Below are positions 1 through 12,089 of a stretch of DNA of 64,000 nt, piece by piece; position 1 is the first letter of the stretch; each line of letters begins with the position of its first letter. Both the position numbers and the translations under genes were made by a program. The stretch is from Liopterus haemorrhoidalis. Taxonomy: Eukaryota; Arthropoda; Insecta; Coleoptera; Dytiscidae. The DNA is taken from positions 62,001 to 126,000 of the forward strand of contig OZ020616.1 in the NCBI GenBank assembly GCA_963971575.1, written 5' to 3'. The notes beneath the pieces were generated by a model. That model ran no database searches. It saw only the letters and a list, made by a program, of their open reading frames with translations, and was not told the origin of the DNA.

Positions 1-107
1 CTAACTGGAATTTTCATTTTTGTAAGTTGTCATTATCTATTTTTACCGACCTCCAACCGAAATACACCCGCAGCCCGCGTCTCAACAACGCACATTCCAT
101 TTTCTTA

Positions 108-709
108 TACCCTTTTCACACTAGATCTTTAAGATGAGTGAACTTAAAGTTCACCGATGTTTAAGATCGGTATGCTTTCACACTTGATGTTTAAATCTCT
201 GGTGTTGTCATCAGCTACAGTAATTTTGTCCTTAAGTTACCGTCATGAAATTACCAGTTTTGAACTGTCTGCGCAGACGCACATTTTGAATTATTATAAA
301 CAATTAAGGATATTTCATTTCATTCTACAATAAAGGCACTACAATAAAGAATATATTACACCTGTATTAACATGTAAGTCGATACATTTTATCTCAATTA
401 TTGTAGCTCTGTATTTTATTAAACACATTATTAAAATAAATAATTTTATTATAACAATAAGTATAAACTTCTTATAACGTCGATATAATACAGTATTCTT
501 GTTTATGATAATATAAAATATTGACAGCACAAATTCAAGGAGTATTTTTTTATAATAGAAATTAAGTTGGCAATGCGGACGAAGTTTAAGACGCAGATCT
601 CTGTCTTAAACATCGGTCGTGTTTAGACGAGGCCGTACGGTTTCACATTAGCGTTTAAAGATACATTCACTTAAACATCCGATCTTAAAGATCTAGTGTG
701 AAAAGGGTA
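108..709 (+). mobile_element. MITE, TTA target duplication (PIF/Harbinger-like), copy 1
   Basis: A 602-bp element with terminal inverted repeats. It starts TACCCTTTTCACACTAGATC and ends with the complement, and is flanked by TTA on both sides (105-107 and 710-712). The inverted similarity extends past 28 bp. I see no transposase reading frame. A second, nearly identical copy lies inverted at 10026-10629. The 3-bp TTA duplication suggests PIF/Harbinger; the superfamily is inferred from the duplication only. Confidence 0.8.
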
Positions 710-754
710 TTACAGATATAATAGAAATATTTTGAAATGTAACTCCATCCTCAT

Positions 755-1722
755 TTTTACCGACCGTCAACATATATAAGGGAGGTATTGTGATCATACC
801 GATTTTGACATTTCGAGATTTCGATGGATCTCCACGAATTGAGGTCCCTACATAACGTTTTCACTATTTTTAGCATGATGTCTGTCTGTCTGTCTGTCCG
901 TCTGTCCGTCTGTCTGTCTGTCTGTATGTTCGTCCGACTGTTTGTGTAAGATTTTTGCGAATATTTAACAACAGAAAAATATTTCGAAAAAATGTATTTA
1001 ACAAAAGTTGCTATAAAAGCAATAACTACCAATTTTGATTTGAGATTTTTTGATAAAACAAAAAAAAATTAAAAAATTTGAAAATTATTTTCTATTTTTT
1101 CATACTCATACTTAAAAATTCAAACCACAGGGCGCTATCTGTTTTAGTTTTTGAGTTATGAATTTTTGAAAATTGTAATTTTTTCCCCTGGAAGCTAATA
1201 TGGTAGGCAACCCACAATACGTTCGTGCTATGCGGTAAAGTATATAAGGTTAGAGGATTTTTTTTAAACTAAATAAATGATGTTTGTCTATGATGGGCAC
1301 TTCTCGGTCAAGAGGGGCATAGGCCCAAAATATAAAAAAAAATCTTTATTTATTTAGTCCAGTTATGACATTTTTAAGACACGCCGAAAGAGCACAGTAC
1401 GATCTGATTTCCTAAACATAAATTCATAATTTTTTTTCAAGATTTTGCATAATAATAATTTATCTAACAAAAGTTGCTATAAAAGCAATAACTAACAACT
1501 TTTATTTGAGACATTTTTTGATAAAAAAAAAAAAAAATTAAATTTTAGAAATTTTTTCTTAGTATCAATTTTTTCATGTAACGTTTCCATGGTCATGATA
1601 AATAATATCTCTGTTAGAAAATATTAGGCCAAGTTATTTCTACTCTGCTGCTAGAATGTATTTTATACAAGTACTTTGTGAAAGCGGTCGGTCTTGTGGT
1701 GGCCACAGTTGATTTTTTATAC
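755..1722 (-). repeat. Dispersed repeat with GTCTG tract, copy 1
   Basis: On the minus strand it runs from a GTGGCCACCAC-type end near 1720 to an end GACGGTCGGTAAAAA near 755. Inside is a GTCTGTCTGTCC-type microsatellite (about 871-935). Related copies lie at 16793-17778 and 21475-23040, with a fragment at 5866-5975. I see no terminal inverted repeat and cannot classify the family. Simple-sequence ORFs inside it are not genes. Confidence 0.6.
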
Positions 1723-2609
1723 TAAATTTACTTTTATTTTTATGCTGTACTGTTTTACTTCTTCTGGCAGTTTTAATAATCCTGATTACGATTTGGTCTT
1801 ATAAATAAAAACTATACTAGCTTATGGTTACTATAATTAAATATAAACTAGCATAATTCAACGATATTTATAAGTGGGTTGTTAGAACAAAATTTTATCA
1901 GTTGAAATTGTTAAGTTGGCAGTGATAAGTAACAAAAGACAGAAGGTGTTGAATGCCTATTTCTGTCGCTTTTTACTTCAGACGGTAGTTTTAAAAGTTT
2001 GAATGACGTCAGTTATACTGAGAAGTATAATGTAAAACAGCTTTAACTTTTAACTTATATAACCTATAATAACTTGTACCTATAAAAGTTGCAACCCCGA
2101 CATTTGTACAGCACGAGTCGCCACTGTGTGAGAGATGTGTTGTACAGGCAACATTTGCTTTAAAAACACATTCTGGTTGTGATTTGAACTGCAGTTCTGA
2201 ATGTCGAGTGGCAACTTGATCTCGTTAATGAGATGCTAACGATGCGCCATCCCTGCTCGCCGCCCTCCCGCACTATGCCCTCATCCCTAAGGGCATGCAC
2301 TCCCGACACGAAATATTGAAAAGCCCTCTTTTCATCAAAACTTTCAAAAGAACGGATATTTAATAACTTCTGAACTATTTAAAATTTTTATAAATTAACT
2401 TCGAGTGGATGATAAATGTATTTAAAATTAAAATATGTAAAGTGTTTATATTTTACGGATTTGCTTAAAGCTGGTCTAGCTTTAAGCTTAAACTTAAAAC
2501 TTAAATTATCAATAATGTTTGAAGATTTTTTTTTTAAACACGTGGAATTAATAAAATTAAGCGAACATATACCTACCTAGTAGGTATGTAAAAAAAATTG
2601 GCTTTTATT

Positions 2610-2651
<42 letters not shown>

Positions 2652-2810
2652 CAAATAAATTTTATGTTTTAGATGTTTCATTTTTGTGTCAAAATAATAG
2701 TAATTTTAATTTATTTAATTTATATTAATAAAGGTTATATTTGTTTTTTTTTTTTTTAATTTTTTCTGCCTCAATTTTGGTTTCTACACGTTTCAGATAA
2801 TTATAAGACA
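1723..2810. other. AT-rich intergenic DNA, no gene seen
   Basis: AT-rich sequence with no credible coding potential. It contains a (TA)n microsatellite at about 2614-2649 and several poly-T and poly-A runs. Confidence 0.6.
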
Positions 2811-3000
2811 TTAGGCGCTTTCCTTTTACCACTTTACTTAAGAAATCTAAGCTAAGCTAAGTTAATCTAAGTTGTAAGAGCGTTCCATTTATAAGACACT
2901 GGCTAAGAAAGTTTTTTTCCTCCCTCCTTCCCTTGCTAAGACATTTGACTAACTTCTTAGCTTAGCCAAGCATTTTAATTTGTAAAAGGAAAGCAGCTAA
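2811..3000. mobile_element. Short palindromic MITE
   Basis: About 190 bp with inverted ends. The left end TTAGGCGCTTTCCTTTTACC matches the complement of the right end, TTAGCTGCTTTCCTTTTACA. Inner CTAAGCTAAG motifs also pair. No coding capacity. The target duplication is unclear. Confidence 0.6.
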
Positions 3001-4286
3001 TATCCGCAAAAAAGTCAGTTTTTGTCTGTCTGTCTGTCCGTCCGAGATTCACACAAAAACGGCTGGACATATTTTCACGTAATTTTGTATGAAATGGTTT
3101 ATAAGTGGTTCCCAACCTTTTTTACTTGCGGAGCCCTTTTTAGAATCAATTTCTATGGCGAAGCCCTTAGCCCTACCCTATGTCTTACAAATTGGTGTGT
3201 AGAAGTAATGTTACGGGGGAAGGGGTAGTTTTCTATTTAACGAATGTAATATTTGTACGCAGTCACTTGTATCGAAATGAAATGAAAATATAAGAATAAG
3301 AACAGAATAGAAACAAATAAACTGTTCTAATAGGCAAAATAGTCTTAAAAAGGACTGATGTGATCCAAAAATATGATCAAAGAAAAGAAAATAAAAATAA
3401 GTTGAATATAACCTAAAAACTATGCAGTACACACAAAATCAAATAAGAAAATATATAACTAAACATAAAACTGCTAAAAAAACAACAAACTAAATAAAAA
3501 AAGGTTTTTAGAAATGAATATAAGTTAGATATTTGAACACAAGTCAGTATCAAAATAAAACAGAGGTATTATTAAATGACAAATATAAACATCGTTTTAT
3601 TCAGGGATACCAATACAAATGTCCCTATATTAAATAAACATTTTTAAAATTTGTAAATCTTCAAAATGACTATCGAACACAAACTAAATATGACTTCACA
3701 AGGTGTGTTTTAGTAAAATAAAAGAGTAAAGAGCATTATTAGTCTATAATTCACATGCAAAAAAAAACGATTTAATTTTTTTTTTTCGCCAGTAAGTTTG
3801 TCATTGAAGTTATGACGCAAAATGACGAACTGCGCTGATTCAGCGACTGAGCTATACCTACTCTAGCTAGTTATCCAAGTAGTTACATATCTATTTGTTG
3901 CAGTGGCGCACCCAGGAATTTTTGTTGGGGGGGAAGACAGAATTTAAATCCCCGAACGCGTATGTAGGTAGATTGCGCATGGAGGTGTTTAATCCGGGCT
4001 GAAGCCTGAAGCCCTCGTGATTTACAATACAGGAGGAGAGTGTTGGCCGCAGATAAATATCCAGATATCCACAGGGCAGGGCTCTATCTACATCCTGACC
4101 ATACCGTGCTCTAACCACCGGCATTTGTTGGTCCTGGGTTGGTTCGCTTGGCGCTGGCGCCTGGTCTCTGGTTACTGGCCACTGGGCAACCGGCCAACAA
4201 GTCGCGACATCATACCATACCAATTAATATATCGTACTTGTAATGTGTAATCCTTGTATAGTTCATTCATGATGTCCTTGTTCCAG
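3001..4286. other. Non-coding stretch upstream of the first visible KChIP exon
   Basis: No gene recognised. A short GTCTGTCTG tract lies near 3024. Near 3106 a GTGGTTCCCAACC motif resembles a degraded hAT terminus, and near 3901 a CAGTGGCGCACC motif resembles the end of the element at 61539. The earlier exons of the calcium-sensor gene must lie in this region or to the left of the window; I could not find them here. Confidence 0.5.
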
Positions 4287-7200
4287 GAATGTCCTGAAGG
4301 AGTGGTCCACGAGGATAGCTTCAAGGACATTTATGCCAAGTTCTTCCCACATGGAAGTAAGTATTTAAAAAAAAACATTTTTTTTAAATTTCGTACCTAT
4401 GAATGTACAATGCAGCGGTTCTTAACCTGTGGTCCGCGGCCCCTTTACCATTACCGGAGGCCCGAGAAACGATTTTGACATTAACTTTACATCCCCCAAC
4501 TTTTATTCATATAACTTATTTAATCAAAATTCTATATGGTTAAGACTTTTTGTATTTGTTGTTACCTAACAAGTTATTGACATAACTAAACAATAATTAT
4601 AGACCGGGAGCTCATGACAGTTTTTGGTCTCCGATTTCATACAGCATGCCTTTTGGAGGAGAGAATATTTACCCTGTGACAACAAAAAAGGGATGGTACT
4701 AAACCCCTGCACGCTTTCCGGTCATAGGCAAAATTACATTTCCACTTAAACACAACATTTTTGTGCTTTTCTCTGATTTAATATTGCTTGCCCTTTTGTC
4801 AAAAGAAAGTTATAACAAATTTAAAGTCTTTTAAATTTGTTATTATTATTATGGAAAGAGACAATAGTGAGAATGTGTGAGGTGTGGAGGGTGGAAGGTC
4901 GTTCCGTGGGAGATGGCGGGGCGCGGGGGGGGGGGGGAGGCGATTGCGCCAGAAGCCGGTCCCCGTGTCTGAGTCTGAGGCGGCCGAGACATGCTGGCGC
5001 ACTTGATCTGGGTCACAGCCGCTGACTTGCTGACTGCACCCATCACTTCGCCCAAAATTATTTTCTCCACGCTGCGTTCACACACACCCCCCCCCCCCCC
5101 GCCCCCGGTCCCCGTCACCGTCCCGCACCGCAATGCCATGGAATTATTTCCGGACAAAATGAACTTCAATTTATTTCATATTTCCTATAATCCTTGTTGC
5201 GAATCACGCTCACAAATTATTTAGTTGTTGATTGCTGAACGCATAGTTCGAGCTTTGATTGGAAAATATTACGGAACGACTAAATAAGCACTCAGTACGA
5301 CAAATTATGTCATTATAGCGACAAATGAGTACAAAGTAAAAGATAACTTTGGAACGAAGGAAGTATTACAGTCTGTTCCAAACGGTTAAGCGGAACTAAA
5401 TGGGAATTTAGTTCTTTTAGGTTGTCACGAGAAGGGACCTTGCTTGGGATATTTTATTTTTCACGTTGGGATGTCAAAATTTAAAATTCCAACAATGAAA
5501 CCATGGAAACGAATGACATATGTCAAAATTAAATATTTTTTTTAGATATTTTAATGACAAAAAAATAAATAAATGGGAAATTTGTATTAAGAATGACACA
5601 AAAAATCAAAATATAAAGCAAATGACTTTTTAAAATGATATTAACCTTAACCAAAAAATGTTTATTGTAAGTATGATTTACAAAGCTTAAACAAAACGGC
5701 CGAAAGGCACGATTTAAATGATGAAAGTAACTAGATTGCAAAATCTAGTTCCGCTTAAGCGTTTGGAACAGACTGTAGTTAACATTAAATTAAACCTGAA
5801 CAGTGGGATAGATAAATCAAAAGAATTAAAAATTATTGTTACAAAAAAAAAAATTATAAAAAAAATCAGCTGTGGCCACCACAGGACCGACCGCCATCAC
5901 AAAGTACTTGTATAAAATACATTTTAGCAGCAGAGTAGAAATAACTTGGTCTAATATTTTTCTGTGCATTAGTTTTTGAGCCGTTGGTAAAGTGTGTCGT
6001 TAATAAATGTAGTTTTGTTGAGGCCGAAAGATGGAAGCCGTTTTAAAGGTATTTTTGTGTGTGTACCTAGACTCAGCCCTGTACGCGCACTATGTGTTCA
6101 AAGCCTTCGATGTGAACTGCAATGGGGCGATCAGTTTTCGAGACTTGCTCGTGACCCTGTCCACTCTGCTGAGGGGCAGCGTCTACGAGAGACTTCGCTG
6201 GACATTCAAATTATACGACATCAACGGAGATGGCTGTATCTCCCGTGGGGAACTCGGTAAGTCATTTATATCCGTCATCTATCATCTGTCTGTATGTCTG
6301 TCTGTCATACACGGTTGAAATTTGGCACACCTATACAGGTCATTAACTCGCATACACAAAAAATACTAGATAAATTTCTATGTTTTGAAATTGAAGTGGA
6401 GTATCAAATGAAAGCTGATGACACGTGTAAGCCGTTTTCTTTTGTAAGAACAAACTAAGAGGAAATTTTGTTTTCACCTGTTTACACCTTTGAAACTGTA
6501 TGTCATGTTGGTACTACAGAAAAATAATTTAAAAAGTTAGATTATAAATATGTCATTTAAAAAAGTATCATTTGTCATATTACATTTTGAATAGTGACAT
6601 CTTAAATATTTTGTAAATATAATACTAACCTAAAATAATACAAATATAACCCAAAACTGTAAAACCTTTTTTACAATGTAACCAAGTTTCTAAAAGTCAG
6701 TAATACACTATAAAAATCACCAAAATAACCAGATCTAGTTTGTCCTTACAAAAGTGAAGGGCTTAGAGATTAACAGATATTTTATTTTTGCAAGAAAAAA
6801 TAAATTTTAAGATTTTCATCCAGGAAAATATTTAAGCAAGTAATATATTGTTAACTGTAACCGAAAAAGCCAACCTAAAAAAAAATCAGTAATTTAAATA
6901 CATTGATGTAAACCGAAATAGTTTTTTTTTTCTTTTTCGTTTTCTATGGTCTTGGCAACTTGGGCCTTTGACCAGTGCAACCGAAATAGTATATTATTAT
7001 ATGAATTTTATAAAACGATGTATTGTCACACGAGTTGTTTGGAGGACGACGAGCGAAGCGAAAAGTGCTCCAGAAAATTAATCCCCACAATATCTAAAAG
7101 TATTTATATTCTTATTTACATATATAATTAAGGTGATAAATAAATTATATTTAAATAGGGTGGGTGTAAATTTATACAAAAATTGTTTAATTTATTTAAA

Positions 7201-7924
7201 AAAAAAAATTAACTTTTATACAATCTAGTGCACTAAGGAAAAGGGCGCTGACGGGCTTGTTAAGGGGCGCCATGGCGAAGGATGAGGACCTTTTTTTTTT
7301 TTGCTCGTCACTTGGATTTTGAGAAATGAAGACCTTTTTTTTTTTCTCATCACTTAAATTTTGAGAGGTAGGAACCTTATTTTTATTTACCAAGGGCACC
7401 AAAACACGGTTCTGCCCCTAGCGCTAGTTTACCTTACTGCGGCTCTGATGAATATAAATACTTTTAGATATTGTGGGGATTAGTTGTCTGGGGGATCAAC
7501 TGGCAGAGGGATCAACTGACCCGGGGATCAATTGACGGGGACCAGTTTTTGGGGGACCAATAGTCGGTGAACCGGGGATTTTATACGGGTAACAAATCAA
7601 CATTCTTTTGTTGCTTTCATTGGGAATTTCATTGAATATGCGGTCCATTTCGATGAGTGTAGTTATGTAAATGAGTGACGTTCAGAGGATGATAATTCGA
7701 TGTGTTTGTCTGCAGGTGAGATCGTGTTGGCCGTCCACGAGCTGATGGGCAGACGAGCGCACCAGGTGGAGGACGACAGGAAAGCGCGCGACCAAATAGA
7801 CCGTGTCTTCCGCAAGCTCGACCTCAACCAGGACGGCGTCATCACCATCGAGGAGTTCATGGAGAGTTGCCTCAAGGATGACGTCATCACCAGGTCCTTA
7901 CAGATGTTCGACACGGTGCTGTGA
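4287..7924 (+). CDS. Kv channel-interacting protein (KChIP)-like EF-hand calcium sensor, 3' part
   Basis: Three exons are visible: 4287-4356, 6071-6256 and 7716-7924, joined in phase 1 throughout (donors GTAAGT, acceptors CAG/TAG). They encode 154 residues ending in FDTVL. The first reads ECPEGVVHEDSFKDIYAKFF, the neuronal-calcium-sensor core. Three EF-hand loops follow: DVNCNGAISFRD (degenerate), DINGDGCISRGE and DLNQDGVITIEE. KChIPs bind the cytoplasmic N-terminus of Kv4 channels and tune their gating and surface expression. The helix between EF3 and EF4 contains LMGRR, where vertebrate KChIPs have MMGR. This favours KChIP over frequenin or neurocalcin. The N-terminal exons are missing: the first exon opens in mid-gene and no start was found upstream. 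Both introns are filled with transposon debris. Confidence 0.85.
4599..4845 (+). mobile_element. Half copy of the TAGACCGGG palindromic element
   Basis: Starts TAGACCGGGAGCTCATGACA and matches the left arm of the full copies at 10795-11363 and 17781-18348. It stops near the point where those elements enter their unique centre. It lies in an intron of the calcium-sensor gene. Confidence 0.7.
4850..5220. other. GC-rich block in an intron, no assigned function
   Basis: A GC-rich island in otherwise AT-rich intron DNA. It contains a poly-G run (about 4925-4937) and a poly-C run (about 5089-5102). Short ORFs exist on both strands, but none shows a recognisable domain or convincing splice sites. 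It could be regulatory or an unrecognised alternative first exon; I cannot tell. Confidence 0.3.
5369..5775 (+). mobile_element. MITE with TA target duplication (Tc1/mariner-like), best copy
   Basis: A 407-bp element with terminal inverted repeats CAGTCTGTTCCAAACG and, further in, TTAAGCGGAACTA. TA flanks both ends (5367-5368, 5776-5777). Its centre is AT-rich and non-coding. Diverged relatives lie at about 9022-9412, 14190-14340, 23868-24118 and 61180-61370. The TA duplication points to Tc1/mariner mobilisation. Confidence 0.8.
5866..5975 (+). repeat. Fragment of the GTCTG-tract repeat family
   Basis: Matches the left end of the copies at 16793 and 21475 (CAGCTGTGGCCACCACAGGA, then the ATAACTTGG.CTAATATTTT segment). 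It lies just upstream of the second visible KChIP exon. Confidence 0.55.
7078..7482. repeat. Inverted repeat pair in intron
   Basis: A 34-bp arm at 7078-7111 (from TTAATCCCCACAATATC) is matched in inverted orientation at 7449-7482, with one difference at the outer base. The 337 bp between are non-coding. This is probably a foldback or MITE-type insertion, with no clear target duplication. Confidence 0.6.
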
Positions 7925-8485
7925 TGAACACAACCACCGCTGTCTAGTGAACGAACACTTTATAGGGTTTTCCAATTATTACGGTCGTCCCAATGTGTTA
8001 CGAGCAGTTGGATTGTTAGAATTAGACATGGTTATTTCGGCTCAGTTAGCGGAACCGGATCAGTCAATATCGTTCAGTTTACTCAACCGGCTCAGTGAAC
8101 CGGTCTCCGAGAATCAACGCCTTAGAACGTCAATCAGTTCCCTCAACACGATCCTTAGTTTCCGATAATTCAACAAACAAATTATCAAACACTTTTTAAC
8201 AAACTCCGTTTTTTTGTAATGATTAATTTTCAACTATTTGGTTTATAATAAAATAAATAATTTACTTCAGTTCTAAGTAGCCCGCCCTACAAATAGAACG
8301 CTCAACAATCACGAAAAAAAGCTTTTATTGTTTAATTTGTAAGTATAGTGGCTTCCAGAAAAAAGTAGAATTATTTGGAAACATTTTGTCGAACTGGATA
8401 TTAATAAGGCTAAGTGAGAATTTGGTGGACAAATTAGAAGTGTACAAGATGGTTTCACAGGAAACTTAACGAGAAATATCAGCTA
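7925..8485. other. 3' flank of the calcium-sensor gene
   Basis: Probable 3' UTR and flank. Putative poly(A) signals lie in the AATAAAATAAATAATT stretch near 8249-8260. A cluster of GAACCGG/GGCTCA motifs (about 8040-8110) resembles the cluster at 9450-9640, suggesting transposon-end debris rather than coding sequence. Confidence 0.4.
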
Positions 8486-9017
8486 TAGTCGGATTGCTGA
8501 TAGGTGACTGTTACATGTATGAATCAAGTAGTGCATTCATATAATAATCTAGTTACCATTTTTCAGCGATTTTAAAAATGTTTTTTGTTATTTGTTTTAA
8601 CTGTCAGTGTCTGGTAATAAATATTACTTAAAATACGGCTTGCGGTCAATTATTAAATTCACAAACTTTAATTTTAAATCTGCTGGAATAAACAACCAAT
8701 TATAATCCAAAATTTACGTATGAGTATAAATTTTTCCTTATTTATAATTATTACCTTAAAATTAATAATTTTGTTTGTTTGAGTACTGCTGTAAATTTAT
8801 TTTCGCGCTCTAATTAGTAAAGATATCTCCGAATCATGCCGTTTCTTTCTAATGCTTTGTTTTTTATTTAAATAATTTTGAAGGTTAGTTGTCAACTTGG
8901 ATCACTATACGTTACTATGGGTATGCAAATAATTATAATGATATAGACAGAGAAAGCATATAGTATTGAATATCGATACTTGTAGCAACGAACAGTCACT
9001 TATCAGCAATCCGACTA
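8486..9017 (+). mobile_element. MITE with TA target duplication, second family
   Basis: A 532-bp element with about 28-bp terminal inverted repeats (TAGTCGGATTGCTGATA, then GTGACTGTT with one mismatch) and TA on both sides (8484-8485, 9018-9019). Non-coding. It directly abuts a diverged MITE starting near 9022. Confidence 0.75.
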
Positions 9018-9021
9018 TACT

Positions 9022-9412
9022 ATAGGCTGTTTCTTTGGTTTAAGCGGAACTAAATGGGAGTTTCGTTCTTTTAGATTGTTACGAGAAGGGAACTTGCTTA
9101 GCTTATTTTATGTTTCAAAATCTCAACAATGAAACCATTGAAACGAATGATATTATAAAAAAATATAGTATATAATACATTTTTACATTTTTTGAAGACA
9201 AAATATTAAATGGAAATTATGTCTTAGGAATGACACAAAATTTCAAAATGTAACGAAAACGTTATTTTATATTGAACGTCAACTTAACCTAGAATTTGCA
9301 GTGTAAGTATGATTTACAATGCTTAAATAAGATGGCAAAAAGCTCGATTTAATAGATAAAAATTATTTTCAAAATCTAGTTCCGCTTAAACGTTTGGAAT
9401 AACTTATATCTA
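9022..9412 (+). mobile_element. Diverged copy of the CAGTCTGTTCC MITE
   Basis: Shares TTTAAGCGGAACTAAATGGG near the left end and CTAGTTCCGCTTAAACG near the right end with the element at 5369-5775, plus the ATGAAACCATTGAAACGAAT interior. The termini are worn. Confidence 0.65.
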
Positions 9413-10022
9413 TATGTATAATAGATCAGAAAGCGAGTCCTCGCGAACCTCGACATGAACAGTGATCCGGCTCACTTCGGTCACAGCTCACTATCCCGCA
9501 AACGTTGACCCGAATCCTTGAAAGTACACAGTAGGCCGTGAGCCGGTTCATTTACATTTGGTGAGCCGGCTCACTTCGGTCAGTGTGATCTGGCTCAGTG
9601 AACCGGTTCGTTCATGAACTATTCATCTCTAGTTGGAACGCTCGCTACGCAACTTGGGTTCAACCTTCGCTTTGTTTGAGCAGCAAACTATGACTGTCAA
9701 AAACTTGTCAGAACATGCGCACACACATTTTCGTTTTCGAACAATTTAAATAAAACTTCAATTGTAATGTTCGAACGACACCTACTTATGATGTTTCAAA
9801 CAAGACTATTTTTGAGATTTGTCGATATTTTTTTTTTTTCTTAATATTAAGATATAATTAAATAACATTTCTATTTCGCATTTTCAACAAAGAAAAACAA
9901 ATACAATTAATACTTATAACATTGTTAATATATATTTTTATTTCCTTTTAATAGCACCAATTGCTCAAACATTTAGCCACCGTAATTTTATTGTTGGTGT
10001 GACAGCTGCAGCTATTAGATCC
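9413..10022. other. Non-coding spacer with GGCTCA/GAACCGG motif cluster
   Basis: No gene seen. From 9450 to 9640 the motifs GGCTCACTTCGGTCA and GAACCGGTT recur, as near 8040-8110. They look like paired terminal or subterminal parts of an unclassified element. The remainder is AT-rich. Confidence 0.35.
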
Positions 10023-10025
10023 TTA

Positions 10026-10629
10026 TACCCTTTTCACACTAGATCTTTAAGATCGGATGTTAAAGTGAATGTATCTTTAAACGCTAATGTGAAACCGTAT
10101 GGCCTCGTCTAAATACAAGCGATGTTTAAGACAGAGATCTGCGTCTTAAACTTCGTCCGCATTGCAAACTTAATTTCTATTATAAAAAAATACTCCTTGA
10201 ATTTGTGCTGTCAACATTTTATATTATCATAAACAAGAATACTGTATTATATCGATGTTATAAGAAGTTTATACTTATTGTTATAATAAAATTATTTATT
10301 TTAATAATGTGTTTAATAAAATACAGAGCTACAATAATTGAGATAAAATGTATCGACTTACATGTTAATACAGGTGTAATATATTCTTTATTGTAGTGTC
10401 TTTATTGTAGAATGAAATGAAATATCCATATTTGTTTATAATAATTCAAAATGTGCGTCTGCGCAGACAGTTCAAAACTGGTAATTTCATGACGGTAACT
10501 TAAGGACAAAATTACTGTAGCTGATGACAGGCACCAGAGATTTAAACATCAAGTGTGAAAGCATACCGATCTTAAACATCGGTGAACTTTAAGTTCACTC
10601 GTCTTAAAGGTCTAGTGTGAAAAGGGTAT
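10026..10629 (-). mobile_element. MITE, TTA target duplication (PIF/Harbinger-like), copy 2
   Basis: Inverted copy of the element at 108-709, nearly identical by eye over 604 bp. It is flanked by its own TTA duplication (10023-10025, 10630-10632). The high identity suggests recent amplification. Confidence 0.8.
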
Positions 10630-10794
10630 TAGACTCTTCATTTATTGCAAAAAGATATGAAGACCTTCCAACCAAACTATTTAAAACAAATTTTCCAATT
10701 ATATTTATAGTTTTAGAGTGTTCAACATTTTCTATAATTTTTTCAAGTTTTACTTTTAAAGATATAATACTGGGTAATACAAATCCATAAATAT

Positions 10795-11363
10795 TAGACC
10801 GGGAGCTCATGACAGTTTTTGGTCTCCGATTTCATACAGCATGCCTTTTGGAGGAGAGAATATTTACCCTGTGACAACAAAAAAGGGATGGTACTAAACC
10901 CCTGCACGCTTTCCGGTCATAGGGAAAATTGCATTTCCACTTAAACACAAAATTTTTGTGCTTTTCTCTGATTTAATATTGCTTGCCCATTTGTCAAAAG
11001 AAAGTTATAACAAATTTAAAGTCTTTTAAATATTTGCATGCGATTCGGAGGGTCCCAAAAGGCTCAAACGGTCATGTGATCTTGTAATAAAAAAATATGA
11101 TTTTCCGTGTTTTCATACAGCATGCCTATAATTAAAAGACTTTAAATTTGTTATAACTTTCTTTTGACAAAAGGCCAAGCAATATTAAATCAGAGAAAAA
11201 CACAAAAATTTTGTGCAAGTGGAAATGCAATTTTCCCTATGACCGGAAAGCGTGCAGGGGTTTAGTACCATCCCTTTTTTGTTGTCACAGGGTAAATATT
11301 CTCTCCTCCAAAAGGCATGCTGTATGAAATCGGAGACCAAAAATGTCATGAGCTCCCGGTCTA
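10795..11363. mobile_element. Palindromic element with long terminal inverted repeats, copy 2
   Basis: About 569 bp with arms of more than 200 bp. The left end is TAGACCGGGAGCTCATGACA; the right end is its complement. A roughly 100-bp unique centre contains TTTGCATGCGATTCGGAGGG. No coding capacity. The target duplication is ambiguous. Other copies: 4599-4845 (half) and 17781-18348. Confidence 0.75.
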
Positions 11364-12085
11364 ATAGCATTTTTTTCACTTTGTAAAAAATCAAATGTTT
11401 TTGCAATCGGTTGTAAAGCTTTTGCGTATTCTTCTAGGTATCAGAACATATCAGACAATTTTTGGTTTTCAAATTGAATTCAAGTGTTCGAGCATCATAA
11501 ATTAGTTTGAAACATATTGAAAAAATCAGTAAGCAGTCAGAGATTTTCTGGTCAAACAAAGCTATTACTTGATTGTTTCAAAGACTCTAATAACAATTAT
11601 TAATAACGTAGGTATATTCATCGTGTTTATTTGCTATGTACAGATAGGTCATAATATAAGAGCATGTTGAAGGTTGAAGGCACAGTTGGTGTGCCTTTCC
11701 CGGGGGAAGACCCTGGAGCCGTCCAGGTGTCTCTCCCTCGCCGCGCCCGATCATCCAGCCTAGATTAGCTGCGTGCTGCCTCGTCCTCCAAGCACAATCC
11801 TTTCGATATGAGTCAAGGGCTGAGCAAGCCATTAGCGAACACCAACAACAGCAGTTCATTCACTCACAATCAGTCGCACCTCTCATATTGCCCCTGTTGT
11901 TTTGCTGGCTGTACGAAGAACGACATCGAACGAACGCCACTGAATATATTCGCGCAAATCTTCATAAACCATATACCCCTTACGATTTTTACCCATTTTC
12001 AAAAGTTTTGTTTAACGATTCGTATTTATTGTAAAAGTTGTATTATTAAGGCCCCAGTTTTTTTCTAGACTAAACAATATACGAA
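11364..12085. other. Spacer with a GC-rich segment, no gene assigned
   Basis: About 11690-11900 is more GC-rich than its surroundings and has short ORFs on both strands. None matches a family I know and no splice context supports them. Nothing else seen. Confidence 0.3.
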
Positions 12086-12089
12086 GATA

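Noticed and set aside
339..530. 63-codon ORF present in both TTA-flanked MITE copies
   Set aside because: AT-rich, no domain, and conserved only because the two MITE copies are nearly identical.
871..935. CRISPR-like short repeats
   Set aside because: Simple GTCTG microsatellite in a eukaryotic genome, with no spacer structure.
757..1032. ORF with an RTNIQTDRQTDRRTDRQTD tract
   Set aside because: Translation of a GTCTG microsatellite within a dispersed repeat, not a gene.
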